DNA of 64,000 bases from NCBI GenBank assembly GCA_023144005.1, contig JAGLGN010000021.1:35941-99940 (forward strand), read 5' to 3'. This DNA comes from a bacterium (GTDB lineage: Bacteria > AUK180). The first letter of the stretch is position 1. Every line of letters begins with the position of its first letter. Below are positions 16,326 to 25,223 of this stretch, in pieces. The notes under the pieces were generated by a model. It ran no database searches. It was not told where the DNA came from and saw only the letters and a list, made by a program, of their open reading frames with translations. A program made the translations under genes and the position numbers.

Positions 16326-17171
16326 TCATATGACTACTACCTTATGTCTTGCTGCATGACAATTGATGTTGACAGCAACCGGCATTGATGCGATATGACA
16401 GGGAATGTATTCAATAAATACATCCAGAGCCGTGGTCTTTCCGCCCAATCCCATGGGGCCTATCCCAAGTTTGTTGATCCTTTCAAGCAGCTCTACCTCG
16501 ACCTTAGCCATTACAGGGTCGCTGCTACGCTGGCCGATATCACGAAGAAGTGATTTTTTCGCCAGTATCGCGCTTTTTTCGAAATCACCGCCGATACCGA
16601 CTCCGACTACAACTGGAGGGCAAGGGTTGCCCTTGGATCTTCTTACTCTATCAATAACAAAATTCTTGACGCCTTCAATGCCGTCAGCGGCTTTCATCAT
16701 CTGCACTTCGCTCATATTTTCCGCGCCGCCGCCTTTCGGGGCAACCGTGATCTTTATGCTGTCTCCGGGAACTACTGTAAGATGTATGATAGCGGGTGTA
16801 TTATCCCCGGTGTTCTTTCTTTCTATGACGGGATCGCCTACCATCGATTTTCTAAGATAACCCTCTTCATAGCCCTGTCTGACACCTTCATTGATGCTTT
16901 CCTCAAAATCGCCGCCTGTGACATGAACTTCCTGCCCGAGCTCAACGAAAAATACCGCGACTCCGGTATCCTGACAAATGGGCATCTTTTCGGTCTCGGA
17001 TATCTCGTGATTATCTAAAATAATATTCAAGATCTCCTTCGCCGTAGGAGAACTCTCCTCGCTGACCGCTTTTTTGATAGCATCCGACACATCTTTGCCA
17101 ATATAGTAATTGGCATCAATGACAAGTTTTTTCACCGTTTCGGTGATCTTAGAAACATCTATTTCTCTCAA
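16326..17171 (-). CDS. Class I fumarate hydratase, N-terminal (alpha) subunit
   Basis: A 281-residue subunit holding the catalytic [4Fe-4S] cluster; its cysteines lie in MPICQDTGVAVFF (C66), GNPCPPVVVGVGIGG and NCHAARH. It hydrates fumarate to malate with the beta subunit. The start is TTG, supported by AGGAGG 5 nt upstream, which no downstream ATG has. It is the first gene of the long energy/carbon operon, about 200 bp after a strong predicted promoter. A class I enzyme is oxygen-labile, in keeping with an anaerobe. Confidence 0.9.
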   Translation of the reverse strand: MREIDVSKITETVKKLVIDANYYIGKDVSDAIKKAVSEESSPTAKEILNIILDNHEISETEKMPICQDTGVAVFFVELGQEVHVTGGDFEESINEGVRQGYEEGYLRKSMVGDPVIERKNTGDNTPAIIHLTVVPGDSIKITVAPKGGGAENMSEVQMMKAADGIEGVKNFVIDRVRRSKGNPCPPVVVGVGIGGDFEKSAILAKKSLLRDIGQRSSDPVMAKVEVELLERINKLGIGPMGLGGKTTALDVFIEYIPCHIASMPVAVNINCHAARHKVVVI

Positions 17172-17381
17172 AGCTGCCTCCTGATAAGTATTGTATTATG
17201 TTGTTGATGAATTTCTATATAAAGACGAACCGCTTGGGGTTTACGGTGCATTGAATTCCACTGGTTTGTGAATGCTTTTTAATTGAAAATCACGAAAGTC
17301 CCCTACACAGAATAGCGGGGTTTGCCTAATAGAAGAATGAGTGCATTTTCTACTACATGGTATTACCATAACTTCGCGTAT

Positions 17382-17409
17382 ATTTTACTATATATAAGTT
17401 AAATGTCAA
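17382..17409 (-). promoter_or_regulatory. Promoter of the fumarase-Kor-Hdr-Mvh-Frd operon
   Basis: On the minus strand, TTGACA (17409-17404), a 16-bp spacer and TAAAAT (17387-17382). Transcription from about 17375 would give a leader of roughly 200 nt before the TTG start at 17171. The leader contains a small hairpin (ATGGT-AAT-ACCAT) near its 5' end and GGCAAACCCC, but no riboswitch could be recognised. Confidence 0.65.
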
Positions 17410-18063
17410 GGGGTTTTTTAAGGTATTTTCTCCTAGTGTTCCGATTCACAAATACGATAATAGTGGCTGGTGCTATTTTGTTTCGTATTCAAGGAGCGAG
17501 GAACGCCGCATACCCCCTGCGGTATGTAAGCAACGAGCAACGCAGAAGACAGAAAAAGAGCTTCAGCCCGAAGGGAATCTCATCTTTGAATTGTCAATGT
17601 AAAATTGACAATTTAATAAAGATTATTTGATGGAGTTTTGACCCATCTTTGTTCCCATGTCATTTTTTGCGACGATACTCACCACGGCCATCATTCATTA
17701 AAATCCCAAAACTCGTTAGCTTTCGCTCACTCAGACAATTGGATATTTTCGGCTTCGCCACCATTCATTCCTGCCGTTAAAAATGTCAATGTCGCTTAAA
17801 TGGTTCAAAACTCTTTTGGGTTGGTCGCCCGGCGCTGCCGGGCTCCCGTTGAGCGGATGCGGGAAGGAAATAAAGAAGAGGAGAATGTCATCCAGAGGGA
17901 GTTTGCGACCGTGGGATCCAGTTTTATTTCATCCTGGCTCCCACTTTACACTTCACACACATCGTTCGCTGCGCGAACGACTGTTAGGGTATTTATGAAA
18001 CAGTACACTGGCTACAAAATCATGAAAATTTGATAAAAATGAAATATTAGATGGCAAATCGGG
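17410..18063. other. Gene-poor intergenic region rich in repeats
   Basis: Between the minus-strand operon promoter and the plus-strand export operon there is no convincing gene. It contains AGGAGCGAGGAACGCC and a CATACC/GGTATG hairpin at about 17499-17526, and the large dispersed repeat copy at 17720-18012. Short open frames here overlap repeats and lack ribosome-binding sites. Confidence 0.6.
17720..18012 (+). repeat. Dispersed intergenic repeat, family 1, copy A
   Basis: About 230 bp here match the inverted copy at the right end of the window (63756-64000), with only scattered substitutions from CTTTCGCTCACTCAG through GTGGGATCCAG. A short block, GGTATTTATG-AACAGTACACT, matches again after a divergent stretch. 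A GC-rich hairpin GCCCGGC-GCT-GCCGGGC lies at 17827-17843. A copy-specific hairpin TCGTTCGC-TGC-GCGAACGA lies at 17962-17980. No open frame is conserved between copies, and there are no transposase remnants. Confidence 0.85.
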
Positions 18064-18069
18064 TATAAT
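18064..18069 (+). promoter_or_regulatory. -10 box placing the start of a probable leaderless tolC-like mRNA
   Basis: TATAAT ends 5 nt before the ATG at 18075 and no ribosome-binding site lies between. A good -35 box was not found. The spacing matches two other genes in the window (37997 minus strand and 51714 plus strand). Confidence 0.5.
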
Positions 18070-18074
18070 ATCAT

Positions 18075-19493
18075 ATGAGAACTATAAGAAGAACACTTTT
18101 GCTTTTTGGCTTTGCTCTGCTTATGATATCGCCCAATTCTCTGTCCATGAAGGATTATCTGATCCTGGCAATGGAGAATTCGGATGAAGTAAGGATGGCA
18201 AAGCTGAATTACGACCAGAAGGAACTGGAAGTAAGGATAGCGCGTGGCGGTTTCCTGCCGCAGGTCGCACTATCCCTCCGCGGCCCGGATTATTCATGGA
18301 ATGAGAATTATATCAATTTCTTCGGGCTTCCGGATAGAATATCCTTGATCAGTGAGACCGACAATTATTCCGGGTCGTTATCATTTAAACAGTGGCTGCC
18401 ATTCTCAGGCGCGTTGGTAGTTAATAATGACATAAGAAGGTACAATTCCGAATACAATCTCTATAATGCGGTTGAGGAATACAATCTTTCGTCCAATATC
18501 TCTTTGAGATTTCCGATCCTGGAAGAAGATCCCTCCAGAAGGGCCTATAGAAGGAAGGAACAGGAATTCATTATCGCGAAGAACGACTTTCAACAGGCAA
18601 TGAGAAGGATAAAACGATCCGCTATGTCTCTGTATGTAGCGGCTCAGCTTTCTGTGGTGGAGGAGAAGATAGCACAAGAACAGCTTTCCAATACGCAGAA
18701 TCTTTTTGAGATAACAAGTACGACCAATGCCGCGGGAATTTCTTCTGAAATGGACCTCATGGATGTAGAGATCATGCTCATGGAGAAGAAGATCGCCGCT
18801 AAAGGAGCCGCCGAAAAACTCCGCCGTGATCTCAAGAAGATGAGAGAATATGTCAACGAGGAGCAGGTACTTGATCCGGACCCAGGCCAGACAAAACTAT
18901 TTTCTGACCTCCCCCAATTTTCACATTTTGTGAAAAAGGCATTTGAGAACGATAATAACAGCGCTAATATGAAGATCACCGTCTCAGAATTGAATAGAGA
19001 ACTGAAGTACGACAAATTTCGAAAGTATTTTTCCGCATATGTGGCATTGGGATATGCGCTGGACGGCAGGGCAGAAGAACTTGCAGATGCATTTTCTGAT
19101 TATAAAAAAAGCGGCTGGTACGGTTATCTCGTAGTTGACCTGCCTGTATTTGACGCTTCCATAAAGAAGCTTCAATTCAAATTGAAAGGGGAGTTGCTGA
19201 AGGAGACGGAGATCACCCTGCGTGAATACGAAAAGAACTTCTCTTCGACACTTGAAGAGATCTACCATTTGCACCGTACTCTTCTGCAGAATCTTGAACT
19301 TCTTGAAAAACAGGTTGAAAAATCAGCAAAACTCCATGAGATGACGAAATTACGGTATGAGGCGGGCCTCGTATCGCTTGAGAAGATGAAAGAGATACAA
19401 TTGAGCGATGAGTCCGTACGCCTGAGTTATTCAAATACGCTTTTTGAGATCAACAGCAATTATCTGCAGATACAATTCTATATGGGAGAATAA
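18075..19493 (+). CDS. TolC-family outer-membrane efflux protein
   Basis: A 472-residue protein with a signal peptide (residues about 5-24) and the long alpha-helical repeat architecture of TolC: two halves, each with helices rich in Leu/Glu/Lys and barrel strands (for example LPQVALSLRG, FSAYVALGYALDG). The heptad-like stretch EITLREYEKNFSSTLEEIYH followed by NLELLEKQVEKSAKLHEMTKLRYEAGLVSLEKM is typical of the C-terminal helices. It should form the outer-membrane duct for the MacA/MacB-like proteins encoded downstream. The gene begins 5 nt after a TATAAT box. It is followed after 2 bp by the YIP1-like gene. Confidence 0.88.
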   Translation: MRTIRRTLLLFGFALLMISPNSLSMKDYLILAMENSDEVRMAKLNYDQKELEVRIARGGFLPQVALSLRGPDYSWNENYINFFGLPDRISLISETDNYSGSLSFKQWLPFSGALVVNNDIRRYNSEYNLYNAVEEYNLSSNISLRFPILEEDPSRRAYRRKEQEFIIAKNDFQQAMRRIKRSAMSLYVAAQLSVVEEKIAQEQLSNTQNLFEITSTTNAAGISSEMDLMDVEIMLMEKKIAAKGAAEKLRRDLKKMREYVNEEQVLDPDPGQTKLFSDLPQFSHFVKKAFENDNNSANMKITVSELNRELKYDKFRKYFSAYVALGYALDGRAEELADAFSDYKKSGWYGYLVVDLPVFDASIKKLQFKLKGELLKETEITLREYEKNFSSTLEEIYHLHRTLLQNLELLEKQVEKSAKLHEMTKLRYEAGLVSLEKMKEIQLSDESVRLSYSNTLFEINSNYLQIQFYMGE

Positions 19494-19495
19494 TT

Positions 19496-20221
19496 ATGTG
19501 GTACAAGATACTGATAAATATCATTGACAAACCTTTTGCGGCCTTCAGACAGTTGAGAGAGAATTATGAGGAGAATGAATTCTATAAATATCCCTGGCTC
19601 TGGCTCCTTTTGATATACTCTTTACTGGTAATACCGACATATTACATCATGCTGCCTCAAATGAAGCAATTTGCTCCTCAGATTGCCCGTGATACTGCCG
19701 AGAAGGTGTCTGTAAGAGGAAGGGACGTCGATGAAGGTGAGATACTTGGCGGCATCGTAAAGGGGTTTAATATACAAGGCGCTCTCATGCCTATTAATGT
19801 TCTGTTTGCTGTTCTGCTCGTCGCCGTTTTTCTCTGGGTATACCTTTACTTCTTTTCATATAATCTCACATTCGGAAAGATATGGGTAATCGTGATGCTT
19901 GCCTATTTTACGCAGACCGCGGGTGGGATCGTTAACAGTATTTTTCACATTGTCTCGGAGTATAAATTCATGAATTCACTACAGGATTTCAGATCATCCA
20001 CGATTGGTTTTCAACTGCTTCTAAATAAGGAGACCACTCTTCCTTTCCTTTACAACTTCCTTGCGGTGAACAATGTTCTTGCTCTTTGGAATACCGTGAT
20101 CCTGGCGATCGGGCTTTCTGTTATGGGCAAGAAGGATTTCTCAAAGACCCTTGCGATGATATTTATTCCATGGCTGATCCTCTCAGCGGGCCTGGCTCTG
20201 CTAATGAATTTGGGGGTCTAA
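19496..20221 (+). CDS. YIP1-family-like integral membrane protein
   Basis: A 241-residue inner-membrane protein with about five hydrophobic segments (near 34-54, 98-120, 128-150, 186-206 and 217-238). The opening IIDKPFAAFRQLRE followed by a membrane segment matches the start of YIP1-domain proteins, which often begin 'P..aF..l...'. Its gene is placed tightly between the tolC-like gene (2 bp) and the macA-like gene (adjacent, TAAGTG). It may be a subunit or assembly helper of this exporter. Role not known. Confidence 0.6.
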   Translation: MWYKILINIIDKPFAAFRQLRENYEENEFYKYPWLWLLLIYSLLVIPTYYIMLPQMKQFAPQIARDTAEKVSVRGRDVDEGEILGGIVKGFNIQGALMPINVLFAVLLVAVFLWVYLYFFSYNLTFGKIWVIVMLAYFTQTAGGIVNSIFHIVSEYKFMNSLQDFRSSTIGFQLLLNKETTLPFLYNFLAVNNVLALWNTVILAIGLSVMGKKDFSKTLAMIFIPWLILSAGLALLMNLGV

Positions 20222-21394
20222 GTGGAAGAAAAAAAGAAAAAATTACCCATATTCTGGATAGTACTTCTGGTGATAGTCATATTATTGATCATTGTCGGGC
20301 TGACATCAAATGGGAATAAAAAGTTGAACAAGGTCAAGGTGATCACTGTAACTCCCGATGAATTTCAGGGTTATATTTTTACCAATGGATATCTGCGTTA
20401 CAAATATGTCGAGAAATACGGCGGAGATTTTGATGGCCGTATCGGCGAGATCAATGCGAAATCCGGCAACTTCTTTGAAAAAGGGGATGAGCTTTTCACC
20501 ATTGGATTCTCACAGACATTGATGGAGCTTTATACTGATTTTATTAGAGCTGAAAGGAATCTTTCCACTTTGAAAAAGGAATTCGTTTCATCCCAAAAAG
20601 TATTCGATCAGGGAGGTATCTCGCAGAAGGAACTTGCCACTTTGGAGACCGGGCTGATAGAAGCGCGAACCCTTTATCATAACCATCCCTTCAGGGAGTA
20701 TATGACAATGGGCTATACTTATACTAAATCAAGATTCACCGTGAAAGCTCCGTTTTCAGGAAGAGTATTGAATGTCAATTATGTCAAAGGGGATCAACTG
20801 ATACTGACAAGGCCCATCATCACTGTCTCAAGAGGAGATAATATGGAAGCCGTCCTGAATGTCAATATTCTTGATTCAAAAAAGATCGCCGACGAGATGG
20901 CTGTCCAGATCACTTCCGAAGTGCTTCCTACATTGAAACTGGATGGCACGATAACAGATATTTCCCTTGAACCGAAGATGCTGAATGAAGCTCAGGTGAT
21001 AGAAGTGAAGGCCTCGGCAATTGTTCGTGAAGCTCTTCCTCATAATATACCGATAGAGGGAAAGATAGTTTTCAAAACCTTGAAAGATGTATTGAAGGTT
21101 CCCATCGAATCCCTCTTTGAAAAAAAGGGTTACTTTATCAAAAAGAACAAAAAGAAACAAAAAGAAAATAAAAATAGAGCATATTACTTCGTGTATAGGG
21201 TGATGCCTTCGGAGAAAAAAGGTGTCGGCAAGGTGAAATATGTCGATGTTAAATTGGGCATGCAGAATGATTTCTATGCTGTGATCGAAGAAGGGCTTGA
21301 GAAGGATATGAGGGTTGTAAGCTATTCAGAGAAGGCCTTATTGGAAAATCAGGAAATTAATTATGAATTTGATAACGCTGAAGAAGATAAGTAA
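20222..21394 (+). CDS. MacA-like periplasmic adaptor (HlyD/RND membrane-fusion family)
   Basis: A 390-residue protein with one N-terminal membrane helix (about 8-27), a barrel/lipoyl region split by a helical hairpin (about 100-150, LYTDFIRAERNLSTLKKEF to TLETGLIEARTLYH), then SRFTVKAPFSGRVLNVNYVKGDQL, the lipoyl half-motif, and a membrane-proximal domain. A lysine-rich insert (KKNKKKQKENKN) lies near 310. It bridges inner-membrane permease and TolC. The start codon is GTG, directly after the preceding stop. The following ATPase gene overlaps its end by 32 nt. Confidence 0.88.
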   Translation: MEEKKKKLPIFWIVLLVIVILLIIVGLTSNGNKKLNKVKVITVTPDEFQGYIFTNGYLRYKYVEKYGGDFDGRIGEINAKSGNFFEKGDELFTIGFSQTLMELYTDFIRAERNLSTLKKEFVSSQKVFDQGGISQKELATLETGLIEARTLYHNHPFREYMTMGYTYTKSRFTVKAPFSGRVLNVNYVKGDQLILTRPIITVSRGDNMEAVLNVNILDSKKIADEMAVQITSEVLPTLKLDGTITDISLEPKMLNEAQVIEVKASAIVREALPHNIPIEGKIVFKTLKDVLKVPIESLFEKKGYFIKKNKKKQKENKNRAYYFVYRVMPSEKKGVGKVKYVDVKLGMQNDFYAVIEEGLEKDMRVVSYSEKALLENQEINYEFDNAEEDK

Positions 21395-22049
21395 GATCTA
21401 CAAAATGGGCAAGGTCGAGGTTCCCGCCCTTGTGGACGCGGACCTGCAGATCCAAAAGGGTGAATACCTCGCCATCATGGGCCCGTCGGGATCGGGAAAA
21501 TCAACATTGATGAATGTTCTGGGCTGCCTGGATGTTCCCACATCAGGGGATTATTTTCTGGACGGCAAAGATGTCGGTAAATTGAATGATGTTGAGATGG
21601 CCTCGATCCGGAATCAGATGATAGGCTTTGTTTTCCAGACATTTAATTTGCTCCCTCGGTTGAATGCAAGAAAGAATGTTGAGCTTCCGCTTATTTATGC
21701 CGGCGTAAAACGGCAGGAGCGCCATATGCGCGCGGATAAGCTTCTTGAAAGCGTGGGCCTTTCCGGGCGGGCTGAACATCTGCCGTCAGAGCTTTCCGGC
21801 GGAGAGCGTCAGCGCGTAGCGATCGCCCGTTCCCTTGCCAATGACCCGCATCTGATATTGGCTGATGAACCCACGGGAAATCTGGATTCCAAATCGGGCG
21901 AAGAGATCATGAAGATCTTTGACTCTCTGAATAAATCCGGAGTAACCATAATCGTTGTTACGCATGAGAATTTTATCGCCGAGCATGCCGACAAATCCAT
22001 ACACATCCTTGACGGAAGAATAGAGAGAATAGAAGTACATAAGAAATGA
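21363..22049 (+). CDS. MacB/LolD-type ABC transporter ATPase
   Basis: A 228-residue nucleotide-binding protein. Walker A is GPSGSGKST (40-48), Q-loop in FVFQTFNLLP, signature LSGGERQRVAIARS, Walker B LILADEPTGNLDS and the switch His in VVTHE. The sequence belongs to the MacB/LolD/FtsE class that powers mechanotransmission exporters. It overlaps macA by 32 nt and the permease gene by 4 nt (ATGA). It is the only ABC ATPase gene in the window and might also serve the second, ATPase-less permease at 54050-55252. Confidence 0.93.
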   Translation: MNLITLKKISKIYKMGKVEVPALVDADLQIQKGEYLAIMGPSGSGKSTLMNVLGCLDVPTSGDYFLDGKDVGKLNDVEMASIRNQMIGFVFQTFNLLPRLNARKNVELPLIYAGVKRQERHMRADKLLESVGLSGRAEHLPSELSGGERQRVAIARSLANDPHLILADEPTGNLDSKSGEEIMKIFDSLNKSGVTIIVVTHENFIAEHADKSIHILDGRIERIEVHKK

Positions 22050-23245
22050 ACGATTTTTGGGAAGAACTCGTACAATCACTAGGAAACCTTAAGGGGAATA
22101 AGACCCGGTCGTTCCTGACCATGCTGGGGGTTGTCGTCGGCGTTATGGCGATCATCGGCATCATATCCATCGGTGAGGCAGGGAAACTTTCAATAAAGAA
22201 AGACCTTGAGAGCTTCGGCTCAAATCTTGCCGCGATATGGGCGGATAAGAGAGAGGATACTGTTTATAAACCGCTGAATAATTATGATGTGGAATTCCTG
22301 AGGTCCTTACCTTTTATTAAGGATGTTTCACCTACTCTTTCGCTGTATAGAGAGGTGAGGCGGTCTGATAAGAGATTGGATTGTCCCATAATGGGAGTTT
22401 CTCCCTCATACTTCGGGCTGAACAACCGCCATATCGAAAAAGGAAGGTTCTTCTCATCCTTTGAGAACAATAACTTTCGAAGGGTCTGCGTGATAACCGA
22501 AGGAATAAAAAAGGAACTTTTCGAACGCCATGGTATAGATGATCCGGTGGGACATGTGGTGAAGATAGGGGATTTCCCTTTCTTTGTTATCGGTGTGATG
22601 AAGAAGATCGAATTGCAGTCATTCCTATCCTCCTTTGTCGGAGAAGAGAAGGAGATCTATGTTCCTGAAAGGACGGTCAAGACCACCTTCGGAATAAGCA
22701 GGATCAATTATATTCTCTTCGGCCTCAAGGAAGGCGTTAAACCCACCGCCGCAAGAAAGAGCCTCACTTCAATGTTCCGCTTAAGAAAAGGCCGAAATAC
22801 TTATTATGGGATGCAATTCGTTGAAAATCAAATAAATGCCTTCTCTTCGGTGATGAACACGGTTACCATGATCATCACGCTTATCGGCGCATTATCGCTT
22901 TTTGTGGGCGGCGTCGGCATCATGAATATCATGTTTATTTCTGTAACCGAACGCACCAGAGAGATCGGTATCCGTAAATCCCTGGGCGCGACACAAGTGA
23001 CTATACTGAGGCAGTTTCTGAATGAAGCCGTCATTTTATCATTATTGGGGGCCTTCGCGGGAATTGCGATCGGCTCTCTTGTAACCCTTGCCGTGGAAGG
23101 CGTGATCAAGTGGAAGCCCTATATTTCGCCGGGTGCTATCGTCCTCTCCGTCTTCTTCTCTCTTATAATAGGTGTAGTATTCGGCATTATCCCAGCCAAA
23201 AAAGCATCCGCTCTACATCCGATCGACGCTCTGCGGTACGAATAG
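22046..23245 (+). CDS. MacB-like ABC permease (MacB periplasmic core plus FtsX domain)
   Basis: A 399-residue protein with a first membrane helix at about 21-45 (NKTRSFLTMLGVVVGVMAIIG), a large periplasmic domain (about 50-270) and three C-terminal helices (about 275-300, 325-350, 362-385), the FtsX/MacB topology. Conserved motifs are FVGGVGIMNIMFISVTERTR and EIGIRKSLGAT. It should work with the ATPase, MacA and TolC genes just upstream to move a substrate from periplasm to outside; candidates are lipoproteins or peptides, not determinable here. Last gene of the operon. Confidence 0.92.
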   Translation: MNDFWEELVQSLGNLKGNKTRSFLTMLGVVVGVMAIIGIISIGEAGKLSIKKDLESFGSNLAAIWADKREDTVYKPLNNYDVEFLRSLPFIKDVSPTLSLYREVRRSDKRLDCPIMGVSPSYFGLNNRHIEKGRFFSSFENNNFRRVCVITEGIKKELFERHGIDDPVGHVVKIGDFPFFVIGVMKKIELQSFLSSFVGEEKEIYVPERTVKTTFGISRINYILFGLKEGVKPTAARKSLTSMFRLRKGRNTYYGMQFVENQINAFSSVMNTVTMIITLIGALSLFVGGVGIMNIMFISVTERTREIGIRKSLGATQVTILRQFLNEAVILSLLGAFAGIAIGSLVTLAVEGVIKWKPYISPGAIVLSVFFSLIIGVVFGIIPAKKASALHPIDALRYE

Positions 23246-23250
23246 AGATT

Positions 23251-23300
23251 GTTCAAAAGTTCAAAAGTTCAAATGTTGAAAGGTTGAAGGTTCCAAGTTG
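23251..23300. repeat. Degenerate GTTCAAAA tandem tract
   Basis: Units such as GTTCAAAA, GTTCAAAA, GTTCAAAT, GTTGAAAG, GTTGAAGG, GTTCCAAG, about 8 bp each, directly after the permease stop codon. Confidence 0.85.
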
Positions 23301-23345
23301 ATATAAATTCGTAGAGACAGAATTGTGAATAATACTAGCACTTGA

Positions 23346-23520
23346 TTCTAATGAAGCAAAGAGTTTACACGCTACGCTTCCTGTCAACTCTCTGCTTGGA
23401 ACTTCTATCCGGGACAGTCGAACTCCTACGGAGTACGGCATGTCCCTCTTTTCCTAATGTTACTGGTGTGGATATTGTTTTCGTTTCCACTTCGTACTTC
23501 GCACCTCGTACCTCGTACAC
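23346..23520 (+). repeat. Dispersed intergenic repeat, family 2, copy C
   Basis: Matches the inverted copy at about 57460-57703. It contains a long hairpin at 23411-23446: GGGACA pairs with TGTCCC, GTCG with CGGC, and ACTCC with GGAGT around a TAC loop. The right end becomes a degenerate tract of CTTCGTAC/CTCGTACC units (23489-23519). Compared with the other copy it lacks about 75 bp between the hairpin and a GTGGATATTG block. No protein coding capacity is conserved. Confidence 0.85.
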
Positions 23521-23550
23521 AGTCAGCTGCGCAGACTGACGAGATTTACA

Positions 23551-23579
23551 TTGACATAAAGAGCCATTTATAATATAAT
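23551..23579 (+). promoter_or_regulatory. Promoter of the DUF6754 membrane cassette
   Basis: TTGACA (23551-23556), 17-bp spacer, TATAAT (23574-23579), followed by AAAGGAG and the ATG at 23607. This is the best consensus promoter in the window. Confidence 0.72.
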
Positions 23580-23606
23580 AAAGAATATTCAAAAAAGGAG
23601 ATTTCT

Positions 23607-25211
23607 ATGATCCTGAAAAGATTCGGTTTAGTTCTTCTAATCCTCCTTTGTGTCTTTGTGATACCTTTTTCTCAACAGTCAGATAGAGTAGCGGGTATCT
23701 CAGGCTTAACGGTAGAGGATTTTAAGTACGATCACGGGGCTTCCGTGATCATTAAGTTCAAACTTTCCCCCGATGACAACATTTCTTTATTCGATTACGA
23801 TAAGGAAAAGTTGGCGGCGGTTTACACTGAGGAAAGTGAGGACGGAGTGACGGTATTTGAACTTTCTCCCGAGGGAAAACTTTCCGCATATGAGATCCTT
23901 CAAAGCGGTGAGAAGAATGAAGTTGCCATCACGGATGAAAATTCTCTTCTGAAGAAGAATCCGGTAAGATACTACAGGATCTACGCCAAGATAGGTGCTC
24001 TGGCTGAAGAGGATATTGACGGCGGCAAGTATGTGAATCCCGATGGATTTAATGAGATCAGAAATATTTCTATTATCGGATTGCCGAAATATACATATGA
24101 ACAATCGGTGCTTGATGATATTGCCTTGAAGGATAAATTCCGTTTACCTTATTACAATATGACGAATAAAGAATACGAGGTTCGCATCAAAAATCTCGAT
24201 GATTATAAGGAGCTGTTGCTTAACAGTCTGAAAGAAGAGAAAAAAGCAATAAAGGCGGCGCTTAAGGCCGGCGATCTCGGTAAAGAAGAGGCCAAGGCCG
24301 ATCTTGCGGAGCTCAAAACCCGGCTCAAGGAAGCCAAGAAAAATTTTACGATGTCTTTTACCGTAGTGGTTGAATCAGCTAGCGGCATTCTCACCTTCGG
24401 GGAATATTATGAGGCGATACATCCAAGAGTGGAGTGGATAAATCTGGACAAGTCCTGGGTCTATCTTTTCTCCATTGCATTTATCATAATGCTTCTTATC
24501 GTTTATAAGCTTACAAAAGGCGGAAAGGAGTATTTCATCCGCCCGATCGCCGGTCTGTCCGCTGTGGAAGAAGCCGTGGGCAGGGCGACAGAGATGGGAA
24601 GGCCGGTGCTTTATATCTCCGGCCTGAGCAGTATCTCGGATATTGCGACTCTTGCCTCGATAAATATTCTGGGGCAGATCGCGAAGAAGGTCGCCATATA
24701 TGAGACCCCGCTTATAGTTCCCGCATATGACCCGATCGTTTTTACTGTTATCCGCGAGGTCGTCAGAGAGGCCTATATAGATGTTGGCAAACCGGACGCC
24801 TTTCAGGAAGAAAATGTGTTCTATCTGACCAGCGCCCAATTCGCCTATGCGGCGGGTGTAAACGGTATCATGGTCCGTGAAAAGCCGGCTACCGTATTTT
24901 ATATGGGCATGTTCTTTGCCGAAGCCCTTCTGATGTCTGAAACCGGTAATCAAGTCGGCGCTATTCAGATAGCAGGCACCGATGCCATAACGCAGGTGCC
25001 GTTCTTCATCACCTCTTGTGATTATACGCTTATCGGCGAAGAATTGTATGCTGCCAGCGCCTACCTTTCCAGAGATCCCCTTCTGCTTTCTACGCTGAAG
25101 GCGCAGGATTATGGTAAGCAGGTGATAATGTTGATCATAATAATAGGGATAATTCTTGAGCTTATGGGTGTTCACTGGTTCACCTATATTCTGCAGAATA
25201 TTCCGGATTAA
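23607..25211 (+). CDS. DUF6754-domain membrane protein
   Basis: A 534-residue protein. An N-terminal hydrophobic segment (about 5-22) looks like a signal peptide or anchor; residues about 25-285 are a beta-rich outside region ending in a charged coiled-coil stretch (YKELLLNSLKEEKKAIKAAL, about 205-255); a membrane helix is at about 287-306; then a soluble alpha/beta domain begins EEAVGRATEMGRPVLYISG, the recognisable core of DUF6754, and a last helix lies near the C-terminus. The function of DUF6754 is not known. AAAGGAG precedes the ATG. First gene of a four-gene membrane cassette. Confidence 0.75.
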   Translation: MILKRFGLVLLILLCVFVIPFSQQSDRVAGISGLTVEDFKYDHGASVIIKFKLSPDDNISLFDYDKEKLAAVYTEESEDGVTVFELSPEGKLSAYEILQSGEKNEVAITDENSLLKKNPVRYYRIYAKIGALAEEDIDGGKYVNPDGFNEIRNISIIGLPKYTYEQSVLDDIALKDKFRLPYYNMTNKEYEVRIKNLDDYKELLLNSLKEEKKAIKAALKAGDLGKEEAKADLAELKTRLKEAKKNFTMSFTVVVESASGILTFGEYYEAIHPRVEWINLDKSWVYLFSIAFIIMLLIVYKLTKGGKEYFIRPIAGLSAVEEAVGRATEMGRPVLYISGLSSISDIATLASINILGQIAKKVAIYETPLIVPAYDPIVFTVIREVVREAYIDVGKPDAFQEENVFYLTSAQFAYAAGVNGIMVREKPATVFYMGMFFAEALLMSETGNQVGAIQIAGTDAITQVPFFITSCDYTLIGEELYAASAYLSRDPLLLSTLKAQDYGKQVIMLIIIIGIILELMGVHWFTYILQNIPD

Positions 25212-25223
25212 TAGGAGTTGATG

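Noticed and set aside
17255..17345. Possible c-di-GMP (GEMM) riboswitch in the energy-operon leader, because of GGCAAACC on the minus strand
   Set aside because: The second conserved block (GACGCAAAGCC-type) and the tetraloop receptor are missing, and only the one short word matches.
17720..18012. Insertion sequence or MITE remnant
   Set aside because: No terminal inverted repeats with target-site duplications, no transposase fragment and different ends in the two copies; recorded as a dispersed repeat only.
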